Source: Pieris napi
Lineage: Eukaryota; Arthropoda; Insecta; Lepidoptera; Pieridae
DNA: 64,000 nt
Direction of reading: 5' to 3'
Assembly: GCF_905475465.1 (NCBI RefSeq)
Contig: NC_062247.1
Location: 248,001-312,000, forward strand
Shown: positions 28,327-38,550 of the stretch, piece after piece
How the letters are laid out: each line of letters starts with the position of its first letter
How positions within the stretch are numbered: position 1 is the stretch's first letter
Notes under the pieces: model-generated
What the model was told of the DNA's origin: nothing
Seen by the model: only the letters and a program-made list of their open reading frames with translations
The model's database searches: none
Translations under genes and position numbers: made by a program

Positions 28327-28860
28327 TTGAAAATTCAAAAAATTCAAAATTCAAAAATCATTTATTCACGTAGGTAACACAATGTACACTTGTGATTCAT
28401 CATTAAAGAAATAAATATTAATGCTTCTAATTTTACATTTACTGCCAGTTCTCAAATCAAGGGCGTAGAACGGAAGAGAAGAACTGGCAATAAACTCTCC
28501 GCCACTCTTTTTAATCGCCATGTTTTTTTTTTTTACACAACGTTTGTAAGGAGCTGCAACCATTACACCATGTTCCACATGACATTTTAAGTAATTAATA
28601 ATAATAACATAAATAAAAACAAAGACTTGTCCCCTATCAGCAGGAGGCATGGTGAAATAGGAGCACGCACTTACATTCTCGTGGGAACAACACGCAAACA
28701 CATAGTCGAAATAATTAACATCACCGCATACACGAATTCAATTACGACCAGTCACCACAAGTAGCACCCGTTCACGAGTATGACGCATGGCCAGCCATCG
28801 GCCCCCTCGCCATAGAGAGACAACCCGACGCATGGACGCCGCCACAAGCAATGACATTTA
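28327..28860 (-). mobile_element. LINE 3' untranslated end, copy 2, with simple-repeat tail
   Basis: On the minus strand it contains AAAAAGAGTGGCGGAGAG, TTGCCAGTTCTTCTCTTCCG, TTCTACGCCCTTGATTTGAG and TGTACATTGTGTTACCTACG, then ends in a tail of TTGAATTT-type units (28327-28355). Blocks of the same kind occur in order at 2787-2925. This is the 3' end of a lepidopteran non-LTR retrotransposon. The high-coordinate boundary is uncertain: homology I recognise reaches about 28540, and the GC-richer sequence to about 28860 probably belongs to the same insertion. The 111-codon minus frame 28366-28701 is just this untranslated region read through and should not be called a gene. Confidence 0.7.
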
Positions 28861-30591
28861 AGCGAGCATGACGATTATTGAAATCTGGACTTGGCTACAT
28901 AAGAATGAAAAATGATTATAATAACACTCAAAAATAATGATTTCATTTTCAAATAAACAAATCTGTTACACCTAATCGCATTTGAAAAGTAAACAAAAAC
29001 GTCCCGATGATAGATAATATTATGAACATAATCGAATAATCTGTGTTGAAAGGATGAAACATGACGGTATCAGGTGGAGGGTGTTTTGCGCAAATTAATC
29101 AAATTTGACAGTCACCTTATGCAATTTAGGGATTTTATATGAAAAATGTCACTTTGTGATTCGTGAAAATCGTGGTTCATTTAGATTATTATATGTTCTT
29201 ATGCGTTTTGTTTCCAATTCAAACCTATAACTTGTTTATTCGATGAATAAATAATAATAATAATCTCCTTGAAAATAGCTATTTTTTCTCCAGTCAGTGA
29301 AAAAAGGACGTGTAGAAAGTACAAGTCTATAAAATAATAAACAAACGCCAAGTGGTAGAGTCTTTTCATACAGTCACTTGACTGATACTTGACACAACAA
29401 TGGTTGAATGTTTTTCGAGTGACCTATAAAGAGAAATTGGGTTAACTGTGTATTCGCGACTTACCTCAGTTATGGGCCATTAAATGACAAGTTATGGAAG
29501 GAAATTAAGATAGGTCCAACTGTATGCAGCCTTTTAAAACAATTGCTAAATATTCTTCAAAAGCATATAAAGTAAGCGGATTATATCATTGGAAAGATAT
29601 ACACATGACATTGTATAACATTCTTTTCGATTGCCATAACATAAGACAATCCAATCTGACAAGCTTTAAAGCCCGTGAAAAGTGTCTAGGAGCTTTTTTC
29701 CAAACACAGTTGATGAATTGGTCCTTAAAGTGAAGGGACGCTTAATGGAGCCCCCTGAGATAAATCCCCGAAGTTGGTTCCGACAACTAGAGAACTTCAA
29801 GTCTATAGTTAAGGCGAAAATACTCGCAACTCGGACGTTCAGAAGCGATTTGTAATTGCGTAACTCTTGCGAGCTCCGACGGGGACACCGCCTTCAACTT
29901 ATTACTCACCTTTTATTATTTTTATTCACTCGATGGATAGGACTGAGAGAAAATATTTGAAAGTCGCTAAAGTTTCATAAGTTGTTTTAAGTAAGTACAT
30001 TATATTTTAAGTTTTAAGACATTGGAATCATTTAATGTTCTGTTATAATAAATCAATTATAAACATATACAATCGTACAAAAGTTACACAAGATTTTAAC
30101 AATACCTAGAACGTTATATATTCCGCTATCGTTTCCCTTTAGTTCTCGGGAGGAACATACATTATAATTAGCGGCGCGCGACGCCATGTTTTTGCAAGAG
30201 CGTTAATTAGGCGGTTTCTACCAAACTTACACAGTCAGCACTTTAAATTTCCCAATGGGTATTATTTTCCCATAAATCAACCCTTCCCTGGGTCGCGGAG
30301 GCCTATCGCTAAGATTCCGCGCGCCAATCCCCAGTGATTAATTGATTAACCTGGCTCCGTTTTGCAATTTTCATGATTTATTACATTGCCTCGCGTAAAG
30401 AGTCACATGCGGTTAAAGTCTTTAAACGATTAGAATAAACGCTATTTTAGCGTGTGTGCAGCTTTTAATTAACGAAACCAAATGGGGAAAGTGACGAAGC
30501 AAAAATAAATGGAGTGTGTTTTATAAAGTAACAGACATGGCAGTCGTGAGTCGTGATCATGGGGGTACTAAAGTAAATGGAGAACATGATC
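28861..30591. other. Unique DNA with a homeodomain-site-rich block
   Basis: No gene is recognised; the longest frame is 69 codons. The part at 30150-30480 alternates CpG-rich pieces (GCGGCGCGCGACGCC near 30171) with TAAT/ATTA motifs, including TGATTAATTGATTAA at 30335-30349, a typical tandem homeodomain/Pbx-like site. This is compatible with an enhancer, but conservation cannot be judged from one sequence. An AATA/ATA microsatellite lies at 29246-29264. Confidence 0.4.
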
Positions 30592-30817
30592 AAGAGCCCA
30601 GGACTGCTAGACCTTCGTCATTTTATAAAAGCTGAAAGTTCTTCTGTGCGTGTCCCCTATACAGGTAAGAACGACCAGAGACTATCTGCCAAAGTAACCA
30701 CTACCCAAACTCTATAGTCTCTGGTCGTTCTTACCTGTATAGGGGACACGCACAGAAGAACTTTCAGCTTTTATAAAATGACGAAGGTCTGGCCTAAGCA
30801 AAGAGCCCTGGGCTCTT
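30592..30817. repeat. Long inverted repeat with 77-bp perfect arms
   Basis: Bases 30609-30685 and 30714-30790 are exact reverse complements (77 of 77 by direct comparison), separated by 28 nt. With gaps the arms extend outward to AAGAGCCCAGG (from 30592) and CCTGGGCTCTT (to 30817). The right outer arm also contains its own palindrome, AAGAGCCC-T-GGGCTCTT. No coding frame or known transposon terminus was found in it. Perfect identity in DNA that otherwise looks old suggests recent formation or ongoing arm-to-arm conversion. A transcript would fold into a hairpin long enough for Dicer processing. Confidence 0.95.
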
Positions 30818-32965
30818 AGGATATACGTAAGAAGTAGAAGGAGCCACTTGAGATACTCATCTGAAAATTGTACGGTCAAGAAGCAAAGGCTTCATAAATC
30901 ATATGAAATCAAATCGAAGATTCGTACAAGGAAAATGGTATCGTTACATCAAACGTCAGGGAACATCTTATGTCAATAACATCGTTTACAAAGACCGACA
31001 AAATCTACTGAATCAATTTCAAAAACCTTTAATTGGCCTTTTTGTGACAGAACCTTTTTGATGTTCCCTCGACTTAAGAAAATAGATAAAAAGGTACGAC
31101 AAAAGAATTTAATTGATTCTCAAGAACGTCTTTAGGGGTGAATCTTTTCGCTGCCTGGATTGTTTCTTGTAAGTCATTTCTTTTACATTCAATGCATTTT
31201 ATTATTTGAATACGGTATTTTTTGTAACACTTCTATTCATTACGTATTTAAATCTATTTCATACGCGCACACATTCACTATGATTTATCCATGCGGGTGC
31301 CCCTATGTGTAGACAAAGTGTTATAAAACTTTACCCCATTCAATACATTTTCTACAATCAATCGCACAAACTTACAAAGGAAGTTGTAAACACAAAGTCC
31401 GAGTAACTACAACTTACAAACGCGTGTGTAACCATCCGATGAATACATAAGGGAAATATTTCGTAATAAGTTCATTGAAAAGAAGTAAGGGTTCGATGCG
31501 AGGGTCCGAGCTCGAAACGGACGCTGTTAGAACGCGATGAATGATATAAACGAGTTTCTAATTCCACTCACTTCCTTTGCTTAGAACAGGATTTCAATTC
31601 CCTCTATAATTAAATAACATCACACGGCTCGATGACACGTTAACTTTATTATTGGTACACTTTTAATCTGTCCTATCGCGTTTATTAGAACTTGAATCTT
31701 TAAGCCGTTGATTTAGATTTTTATACGTCTCATGGTGCATGTTATTCGAGTTAAGAAAATCATTTTTAATTATTACAAGAAGAGACTAATTGTTTAATAA
31801 AAATAAAAATATTTTTAAAGTGCAATTTCCTTAAACTTAATTTAAAGAGGAAGGAACCCAAAGTAATATTTAAACATAGCTATTAATTTGCTGAAAACGT
31901 CCTAAGGTCACTAATTACACGTTTTAATTTATAAAAAGTCAACGTTCTGTGGTAATTGCTGGGAAGAGGGCGGAGACGTCTCACAAGAAGGCGCGTACAA
32001 GAGGACACGTTTTAAGCTTCCGTAATCAAATTTGAGTCGACTCTTTAAGGTCGAAACCAACTTTGAGCCTCCCTAATAAATTATATTGCCGACAAAACTG
32101 CTCCCGAGTGCGACACACTTCGTTGAATCTAATTGGTCCAAATTCGCGTAGACCCGGCTTATAATTGGGCGGATTCTCCAAAATTAGTGCCGATCCAAAC
32201 ATCGGCTTTGCGTCGCGACACCGCAAGACTAATGTAGCCCGCGCTCTAGTCAAACATACGTTATAAGTTTGGACCGGAGCTAACGAAGATCCTTGAACAC
32301 GCAAAACAAATTTCTGAAAGTTTGGGGTTTTCTCAAAGTTCGCGTCGCACTTTGAATACGGTAAATTCTTGCTTAATTAACGCTCCCTCGCCTTATAAAT
32401 ATCTGCCGTCTTTTTGCGGCGCACATATAATTTGTCCAGGTGGATGTGACTATATCTTTTTAATTTTTAAACAGAATGGTTCCTTGCATAATCCGAATTA
32501 CAAATGAGCCACCACCCACGCAAAATTAGAATTGTAGAAAATGTGAAATAAAGAAATTATATTCATGACAATAAAATATAGGTCGCCGGCTTTCGCGTAG
32601 GCTTTTATCCGTAATACATGTTCCTCCAGCCATGTTTTTAAATAAATGAGGCATGAAACGTACAGTACGAGCGCTTAACTTAAACTTTTATGTTAAAATA
32701 CATTGCGGTGTATATATGGTTATTGAGATTGAATACAAATCACGCGTAAACGTATGAGAATACTTTAATCAATTCCAATACTCTCTTAAAGAACAAGCCA
32801 TTTATATTTTATCTACAGAGCGATAAAAGCATCATCGTGTTTGTGCACAACTTTAACTTTGTGTGGGTTTTTGTTTCGTTCGACTTAAAAGTTACATAAG
32901 TAGGTAGCGGTAATTTTAATCCATCAAAAACTTAAAATCATTTATTTCATATTGATATGTGCCTT
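30818..32965. other. AT-rich DNA without a recognisable gene
   Basis: The minus frame 32026-32304 (92 codons) and the plus frame 32322-32507 (61 codons) lie in a less AT-rich piece at 31960-32520, but neither resembles a known protein. Confidence 0.5.
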
Positions 32966-33055
32966 GAGCAGTGTTGGCTTAGTGGTTAGGCACGCATCTC
33001 ATCTCTCAGATCGCGTATTCGAACCCTGGCTGATCACCGATGAGGGAAAATATAC
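32966..33055 (+). mobile_element. tRNA-derived SINE, head fragment (copy A)
   Basis: It starts GAGCAGTGTTGGCTTAGTGG, which contains the RNA polymerase III A-box-like TGGCTTAGTGG, and has a B-box-like TATTCGAACCC about 40 bases later. Beyond about 33055 the match to the full copies is lost or very decayed. The head belongs to the same family as the copies at 33797, 47696, 51754, 54238, 56273 and 57643. Confidence 0.7.
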
Positions 33056-33459
33056 CAAGAAAACCAGCACGACCAGGAATCAAACATTGATAACGCGTAT
33101 CAGACAGGAAAGGATGATCCACTTACGTGAATTGCATCTATAACCTTCGTCTTCATCTAATTCGTGAAGAAACAAGGCCAACTATCGACTCATCAAGTAT
33201 TCACTAGTTATAGCACAATTGAATCCCAAAGAGGCTGTCACTCCGCACACGTACACATTGTGGCAGATTTTAATTACACACACTCGCAAATCACAATCAA
33301 CGCTTCGAAATCTGGAAGATTCCCAATTAAACATGAGTGTGACGAAGTTGGGAAACTTTGCTATTCAAGAATTCCAGCTTTATTATTAATGCAAAATGAG
33401 ATATTTTGTTACGCTTCTAGGCCTCTAAACTAAACTACTAAAGTGGTTTACTCCTTTAA
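33056..33459. other. Spacer between SINE fragment and LINE remnant
   Basis: An 89-codon plus frame (33164-33433) has no recognisable family. It lies directly upstream of the LINE reverse-transcriptase remnant but does not read like the preceding part of that protein. It may include very decayed SINE or LINE sequence. Confidence 0.35.
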
Positions 33460-33737
33460 GTGCTACTGAAAATTGAGCGTGCCCAACGCGCCATTCTTAA
33501 GATATCCTATATGAAACCGCTTTCCCGATTTCGATTCCTATATAATTTCGCTAATCAACTTCAAAATTGTACAATGAAACAAAACTTCTAGCGGTTAGAC
33601 AACTATACTTAATGGCGATATGCCGACTTCTTTGGAAACAAACACCGACCACACCAAATACACAACGCAAACCTACATATAAGCTACCCCAACACACATT
33701 CTTCGCCGGACGCCTTTTCGCCTTCATCTTTTCTTAA
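33460..33737 (+). pseudogene. C-terminal end of a LINE reverse transcriptase, frameshifted
   Basis: In one frame (from 33460) the translation includes LLKIERAQRAILKISYMKP, the conserved Leu-x-Arg-x-Gln-Arg-(A/G)-hydrophobic helix that follows the reverse-transcriptase domain in jockey/CR1-type LINE ORF2 proteins. That frame reaches a TAG near 33588. A second frame (33591-33737) continues with VRQLYLMAICRLLWKQ and ends PQHTFFAGRLFAFIFS before TAA at 33735-33737, again as expected for the C-terminus of this protein class. One frameshift therefore joins the two parts. The polymerase palm with its Y-x-D-D and the endonuclease are absent, so the copy is dead and 5'-truncated. A SINE starts only 60 bases downstream. 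Family assignment rests on motif recognition alone. Confidence 0.65.
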
Positions 33738-33796
33738 AAACAAAATTTTCACTAACGATGCAAAATTTTAAAGATTCACTTACAATCTTAAATCGT

Positions 33797-34023
33797 GAGC
33801 AGTGTTGGCCTAGTGGCTTCAGCGTGCGACTCTGATACCTGAGGTCGTAGGTTCGACCCCCGGATGTGCACCAATTGACTTTCTTTGAATGTGCGCATTT
33901 AACATTTGCTCGAACGGTGAAGTAAACATCGTGAGGAAACCGACATGTCTTAGACCCAAAAGGTCGACGGCGTGTGTCAGGCACAGGAGGCTGATCACCT
34001 ACTTGCCTATTAGATTTAAAAAA
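33797..34023 (+). mobile_element. tRNA-derived SINE (copy B)
   Basis: It starts GAGCAGTGTTGGCCTAGTGG, has a B-box region GTAGGTTCGACCCCCGG near 33848, then the family body (ATGTGCGCATTTAACAT; GTGAGGAAACCGACATG; AGGCTGATCACCTACTTGCC). It stops at ATTAGATTT, lacking roughly the last 60 bases seen in the full-length copies. Flanks AATCTTAAATCGT (left) and AATCTTATCGT (right) resemble a target duplication with a 2-base gap. The minus frame 33724-33984 is only an antisense reading of this element. Confidence 0.85.
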
Positions 34024-35276
34024 TCTTATCGTACAATAGTATAAAATGTAAATGTAGACATTATGATGTCAAGTACCGTTAACATGTCAAATGGCAGATA
34101 CTAGCTGACAACACAGGGAATTCTTGTGGGGGGCTAGAGCACTTTACTTTTTGACTTAACTTCCTTATTTATTATATATAATATAAGGATGTTATGTTTA
34201 GATGTATAGTTTTTTCTTTCACAAAGCACAATTAAAGTATAGATACAATAAAAAAATAAAGAATTTTATGTTTGAGAGTTTCCAGTTCCTACATAATGAA
34301 GATATTTCGATGTTTTCGGAAGCCGAGAGCGGGGTTTTAATTACTGTTACAGGTTCTTGTCAATCAGTGTTCGGTTTTTATCGCGGCATGATAAATCTCT
34401 GCCACCGAAGTTCAATTAGGTGTCGCGTTGAAGAAATTTATTGAACTACAAGTTTCTCCGAGTTTTCAATTTTTTTAATATAGTATTTAGTACTATAACT
34501 ATTTTTCATGGGACAAATAAAGTATACAAATGTTATGTAAAAAGGATTTTTTACAACACAGTTAATAATAAATAAATATATACATGTAAAAATATAGAAA
34601 AGTTTATGTCCAAATTAATAATTATATAAGCAAAATACGCTCAGTATTTATTAAAGTTAGTTAAGATTAAATTGAGAATTTGTTCTCAAAACAGCGCAAA
34701 TGAAAATCCTATATAATTTAACTCCTACTAAATTCATTGTCTGGAACTACAAGTCCTTTAGCTGAATGCGCTTCATAAATCTTATTTTCTCTAACAAGAA
34801 TTGTTTTCGCGGACATAAAAAGATTGCGATAAGGCGGGCAATATGAATGGAAATAACATTTAAGCGGCGATTCGGCGGACGACTCTCTCGGCCTTGTAAG
34901 GAACTCATTTCATGCAAATCGGACTCGCTCTTGTCCCCTCGCCCCCTATCTAATAATACTTTGCGGCTTGCTAGGCAGATATTCGAGAAAGATTGTTATT
35001 ATATTAGCAGTATTTAATATTCGCTTCAACACAGCTATCATCAATTGAATTGGTCAATAGAAACTGCAGTCGGTTCTTAACCGAAGTTCGAGTGTCGAAC
35101 CCACTAACATTTTTAACAACAGGTTTAAATATTTTTTCCAGAAGGTTAGTCCTAAACTGTATCGTGGCAACAAAAGTTTACGAATGCAAACTACAAAAAT
35201 ATAACATTTGAGCAGCAAAGGCAACAGCCAGGAAATCGCTGGTTTGTATTTTCCTAAATGGTAGGGTTGTCGTTCA

Positions 35277-35516
35277 TTGCTTATTCGGCAATTCAGAGAC
35301 GTGATAATAAGCCGGGCAAAACTCAGGCCTGATGAGGACTTGCGATTAAAAATAATAAGCGATTTAGAAGCGGATGAACCGTTTGCGTTTAGATTAGTCG
35401 CGTCAATGGGATCATCAAAACTCAATGAAGATGATAAGGTATTTGAGACTTTCTCTCACGAACTCTACGATCAATTAAAATTACGCGCAATTCATTTAAT
35501 TTTACGTTTTTCGTAA
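35277..35516 (+). CDS. Unassigned 79-codon frame, doubtful
   Basis: I do not recognise the product. The translation is charged and looks helical (residues 15-45 read like ...RPDEDLRLKIISDLEADEP...), unlike the Phe/Ile/Asn-rich random frames elsewhere in the window. No TATA box, Kozak-like start or poly(A) signal is evident. If it is an exon, a donor-like AAG|GTATTT lies within the frame near 35438. The minus strand carries an overlapping 123-codon frame (35054-35425), so at least one of the two must be spurious. Low confidence that either is translated. Confidence 0.15.
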   Translation: MLIRQFRDVIISRAKLRPDEDLRLKIISDLEADEPFAFRLVASMGSSKLNEDDKVFETFSHELYDQLKLRAIHLILRFS

Positions 35517-36289
35517 CAAAAATTTGAGTTTCGAGCTTTAATACAATGCGATATCTGTCTTATTAGGTACTCCCTCCAACAATGGCCCTGATTCGGCAAA
35601 TTCTAATCAAACCGCCAATGTTTTTCTTTGCTTATCGAATTATCGGTTTCGGTTTGTTAGGCTGAATCAGATTCGTGAGTCAGTCGGATTTATACGTTCA
35701 TCATATCCGGAATGTTTGTGTGTTTGTGATTGCATTAAAAAGGTATTTCAATACAGCACCTTAAGTTTAAAACACGCCATATGCAGTTGAGGATTGTTAT
35801 TTTCGAGTATGCCCATGTCGCAAAATACTTGTTATTTATTTCATGCAGGACAGACGAAAAGGACACTGAATAAAAAATATTAGAAGTTATCAATTTTAGC
35901 TTTCGATCTTATAAAACATCCAACGTTGTTTATATGAACGGCTTCTTGGATAAGAATCTCGAATTGTCAAAATTCGGACTAATATTCATGTTTTTGTTGG
36001 TTACGTTAGAATAGATTGCTTACGAGACGAAGTTGGTTGAGACAAAACAATAGAAAATAAGAATTGTTTGCAAGTGGCCGCGAGCTGGCGACTTCAGATT
36101 AAACAGAAACTTCCTCCGCCCGCGGATATTATCCCGGATGTCGAGCTGGTCCCAACAGGGCAGATAAAATGAGCCAAATGTAACTTTATATGAAAGACTG
36201 AGATTGTTCACGACTTCGTATGGGTGGAGTTAGAATATTTATTACCTACGTTTAAGATTTTGTACTCATGTTTCTATTAAGAAGTCAAC

Positions 36290-36860
36290 CCAATAATGTC
36301 GGAGAGAATAGGTTAAGACAAAAGCAATGACAAAGACATTTAATGGAAAAACAGGGAAAGACAGGCATAGAGGATAAGGAACTGAAATTTAGCTTAGCGA
36401 CGTGGTTCTGTTTGGAGCCAACGATGAAACCTATGTCTTTGTGTGGTGGTATAAAGAGTGGTGTCATCGTTAGAGACCTAACTCTACATTGGGAGCTCTC
36501 GGGATGTCACCAGTATACAGCGTAAAGAGATGGGGCAAGACCCAGCCTCGAGGGACTCATCTCTGATAAGGGAAGATAAGGTTCCTTCTAGACGACAACG
36601 AATGGAGCGGCGGGGTAAAGTCCTACGATTGGCACGAGTTTTGTGGGCACTTGAAGAGAGCTTGTACACCAAGCCATTGTGTCGGACCTTGTTTAACTCT
36701 TTCGCTAAGTCGAAAAAGAGCTCTTACTCAAATATCTCGGTTTCAAAGAGGTATTCAACTCGGAAATGGGACGTTCTACATCCAGACTGCTCATCGGGCA
36801 TAAGCCCGAGCGAAGGAAAGCGCCGTACCAACCAGTGCCTGTATTTATAGCAACCCGAAT
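36290..36860 (+). other. Less AT-rich block with several overlapping frames
   Basis: Over about 570 bp the base composition is clearly less AT-rich than the surroundings. Frames of 60-106 codons occur on both strands, the longest being plus 36530-36850, which is Arg/Ser/Lys-rich. No conserved motif was recognised. A small hairpin TCGGGC-ATAA-GCCCGA lies near 36797-36812. It may be an old inserted element or a conserved non-coding block. Confidence 0.35.
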
Positions 36861-38154
36861 TTGTGATAAACAAGTATCGTGACATTTCTTGTACTCGTAC
36901 CGCGACCCAACCCGAATCGACTACAGAGTAGGAACTTCAGTCGGCAGTTACAAATTATTAGTTTAATATTTCTTTTATTGAAGCTTCAAAGGTTTAAAGT
37001 GATAGTAAATTATTTTTAAAATTAATTTAAAATTAATTACTATGGAGTCACTATTACTATTTACTATCAAAATAGACGATAATTTGTAGATATTTTAATG
37101 TTGCCAATACAAATAAGGGACTAGTATTGAACTAATTCGCCTTAGGTGTTGTTAATTTATGTGCTCTGTGACTTAATGATAGTGGCAGTAGACAGTGACG
37201 CCATTGCCTCGACATATATTATACGTATATTGACAGAGCGAATATCTGAAACTAGTTTAAATGGCTTTCGCTTACAGAAATATTCCTAGAGCATTCAAAC
37301 CACAGGCGAGTCATCAATCAATTTTTGATAAGGAACGAGACATTACATTTTGAATCATTCATCACTCGTTTCATTAGTCGTATAATTCGCTCCGTGGGGC
37401 ATGGGACTATACAGAAATAGTGAAAAGAAAAGAAATATTACTTATTTCTTTAGTCGACAACGCGGTAATCACATTTGCTTTTGTTCGTTTTGGCCCTTTC
37501 ATTCCCTTAATCGCGTTATTTCGGGACTTCGAATGTATCACTGGGCTTGAGTGACTAGGGAAAGCGATTTATACTAACAAGAAAAAATAGACAATTTCAA
37601 GTAAAATACCTAAGCAGAACAGTAATTGGTTTTTAATATGTAAATGTCAGGAATACTCGTAATTTGTTCATACATTCTAAGAATAATTATAATGTATCAA
37701 ACTTTAAGTTATATCTGTGACTGGCTTTAAGTATTTGTTTAACCTAACAAGGTTGTATGTTTAATGAAATAACATTTGTATGATTATCTTTAAAAACATT
37801 GTGAGAAAAATTTCTTTGGTTGGGACCACAACCAAGCGGGTTCCACAGGAAAGCGACGAGGAAGGAAGACCGTCTGGTCCCGACGTACGCTATCAAACAT
37901 ACTTTTGTATATGTAGCTAATTATATTTTTACCAATTGAAAGGAACGTTTACTGATATTATTAAATATTGTGATAATTTTGTCTTTTCTGTCATACGTAT
38001 TGTTAGGCAGGTTACTCTTAAAAATGGCCAAAAGTTTGTCTTTTTGATCAAAAAAAACTATTTCGTATTAATTGCAGCATTAATTATTTTGGTGAATTCT
38101 AAAATTATATAAAGCCATCTAAAAAACATTAGAAGTTGTAGAATTAGTTTCAAA

Positions 38155-38550
38155 TATGAATGGTTTGACATGACACAGGAATAGCAAAAGTATAGAAGAA
38201 CTTTTGGGTGCTTAGAGAAGTCATGAAAAATAAGAAAGCGAGCATGGTAATTAAAAGAAAGGTTTTCATTACTTTTGTACTACCTGTACTAACATATGGA
38301 TCACAAACTGGGGTGCCCACTAAAGCGCCAGCATACAAAGCTGCAGGTGTGTCAAAGATTAGATAGAAGACAACTTAGAAGATGAATAGACCAAAATAAG
38401 GAAAGAGCAATTGAGACATGGCAGGACTTGAAGGAGCTCTTTTCCAAAAAAGGGCACATAGGTATCTAAAAAGAATGAGATAGAAATATAAATTGTGTTT
38501 AAGTGTAAAAGTATCTGAAATAAAAGGCTCTTATTATTATGAATGGCTTG
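38155..38550 (+). mobile_element. 5'-truncated LINE with 13-bp target duplication (copy 1 of family)
   Basis: TATGAATGGTTTG (38155-38167) and TATGAATGGCTTG (38538-38550) flank the insertion, 12 of 13 identical. Inside, a plus frame reads KNFWVLREVMKN, then VFITFVLPVLTYGSQT, the conserved region just after the polymerase core in endonuclease/reverse-transcriptase LINEs. It then jumps into the extreme C-terminus and a 3' end shared with the copy at 49096-49363. Relative to that copy it lacks about 30 bases in the C-terminal part, and a larger piece between the two protein regions is also missing. A TAG (38193-38195) interrupts the start of the frame. It ends in (TTA)n. Probably RTE-like, by inference. 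Confidence 0.85.

Larger units (their letters stand above)
34033..38154. other. Mostly AT-rich DNA, no recognised gene
   Basis: It contains the unassigned frames at 35054-35516 and 36290-36860 (listed separately), a CpG- and octamer-containing block at 34840-34980 (ATGCAAAT at 34912-34919), and an 11-bp inverted repeat TGATAGTAAAT/ATTTACTATCA at 37000-37010 and 37059-37069. Confidence 0.5.

Noticed and set aside
28366..28701. 111-codon minus-strand open frame
   Set aside because: It is a read-through of a LINE 3' untranslated region, not a gene.
32026..32304. 92-codon minus-strand frame, considered as an exon
   Set aside because: No recognisable domain and no convincing splice sites or poly(A) signal; the less AT-rich composition alone is not enough.
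32430..32506. Pyrimidine-rich tract with CAG before a short frame, considered as a splice acceptor
   Set aside because: The frame after it is only about ten codons and no upstream donor or partner exon can be identified.
33797..33870. Possible tRNA gene (A-box and B-box spacing)
   Set aside because: The same head recurs in seven copies with a shared non-tRNA body, so it is the tRNA-derived part of a SINE; no cloverleaf with an anticodon arm could be made.
33724..33984. 86-codon minus-strand open frame
   Set aside because: Most of it is antisense to the SINE at 33797-34023.
38150..38338. 62-codon minus-strand frame
   Set aside because: Antisense shadow of the LINE copy at 38155-38550.
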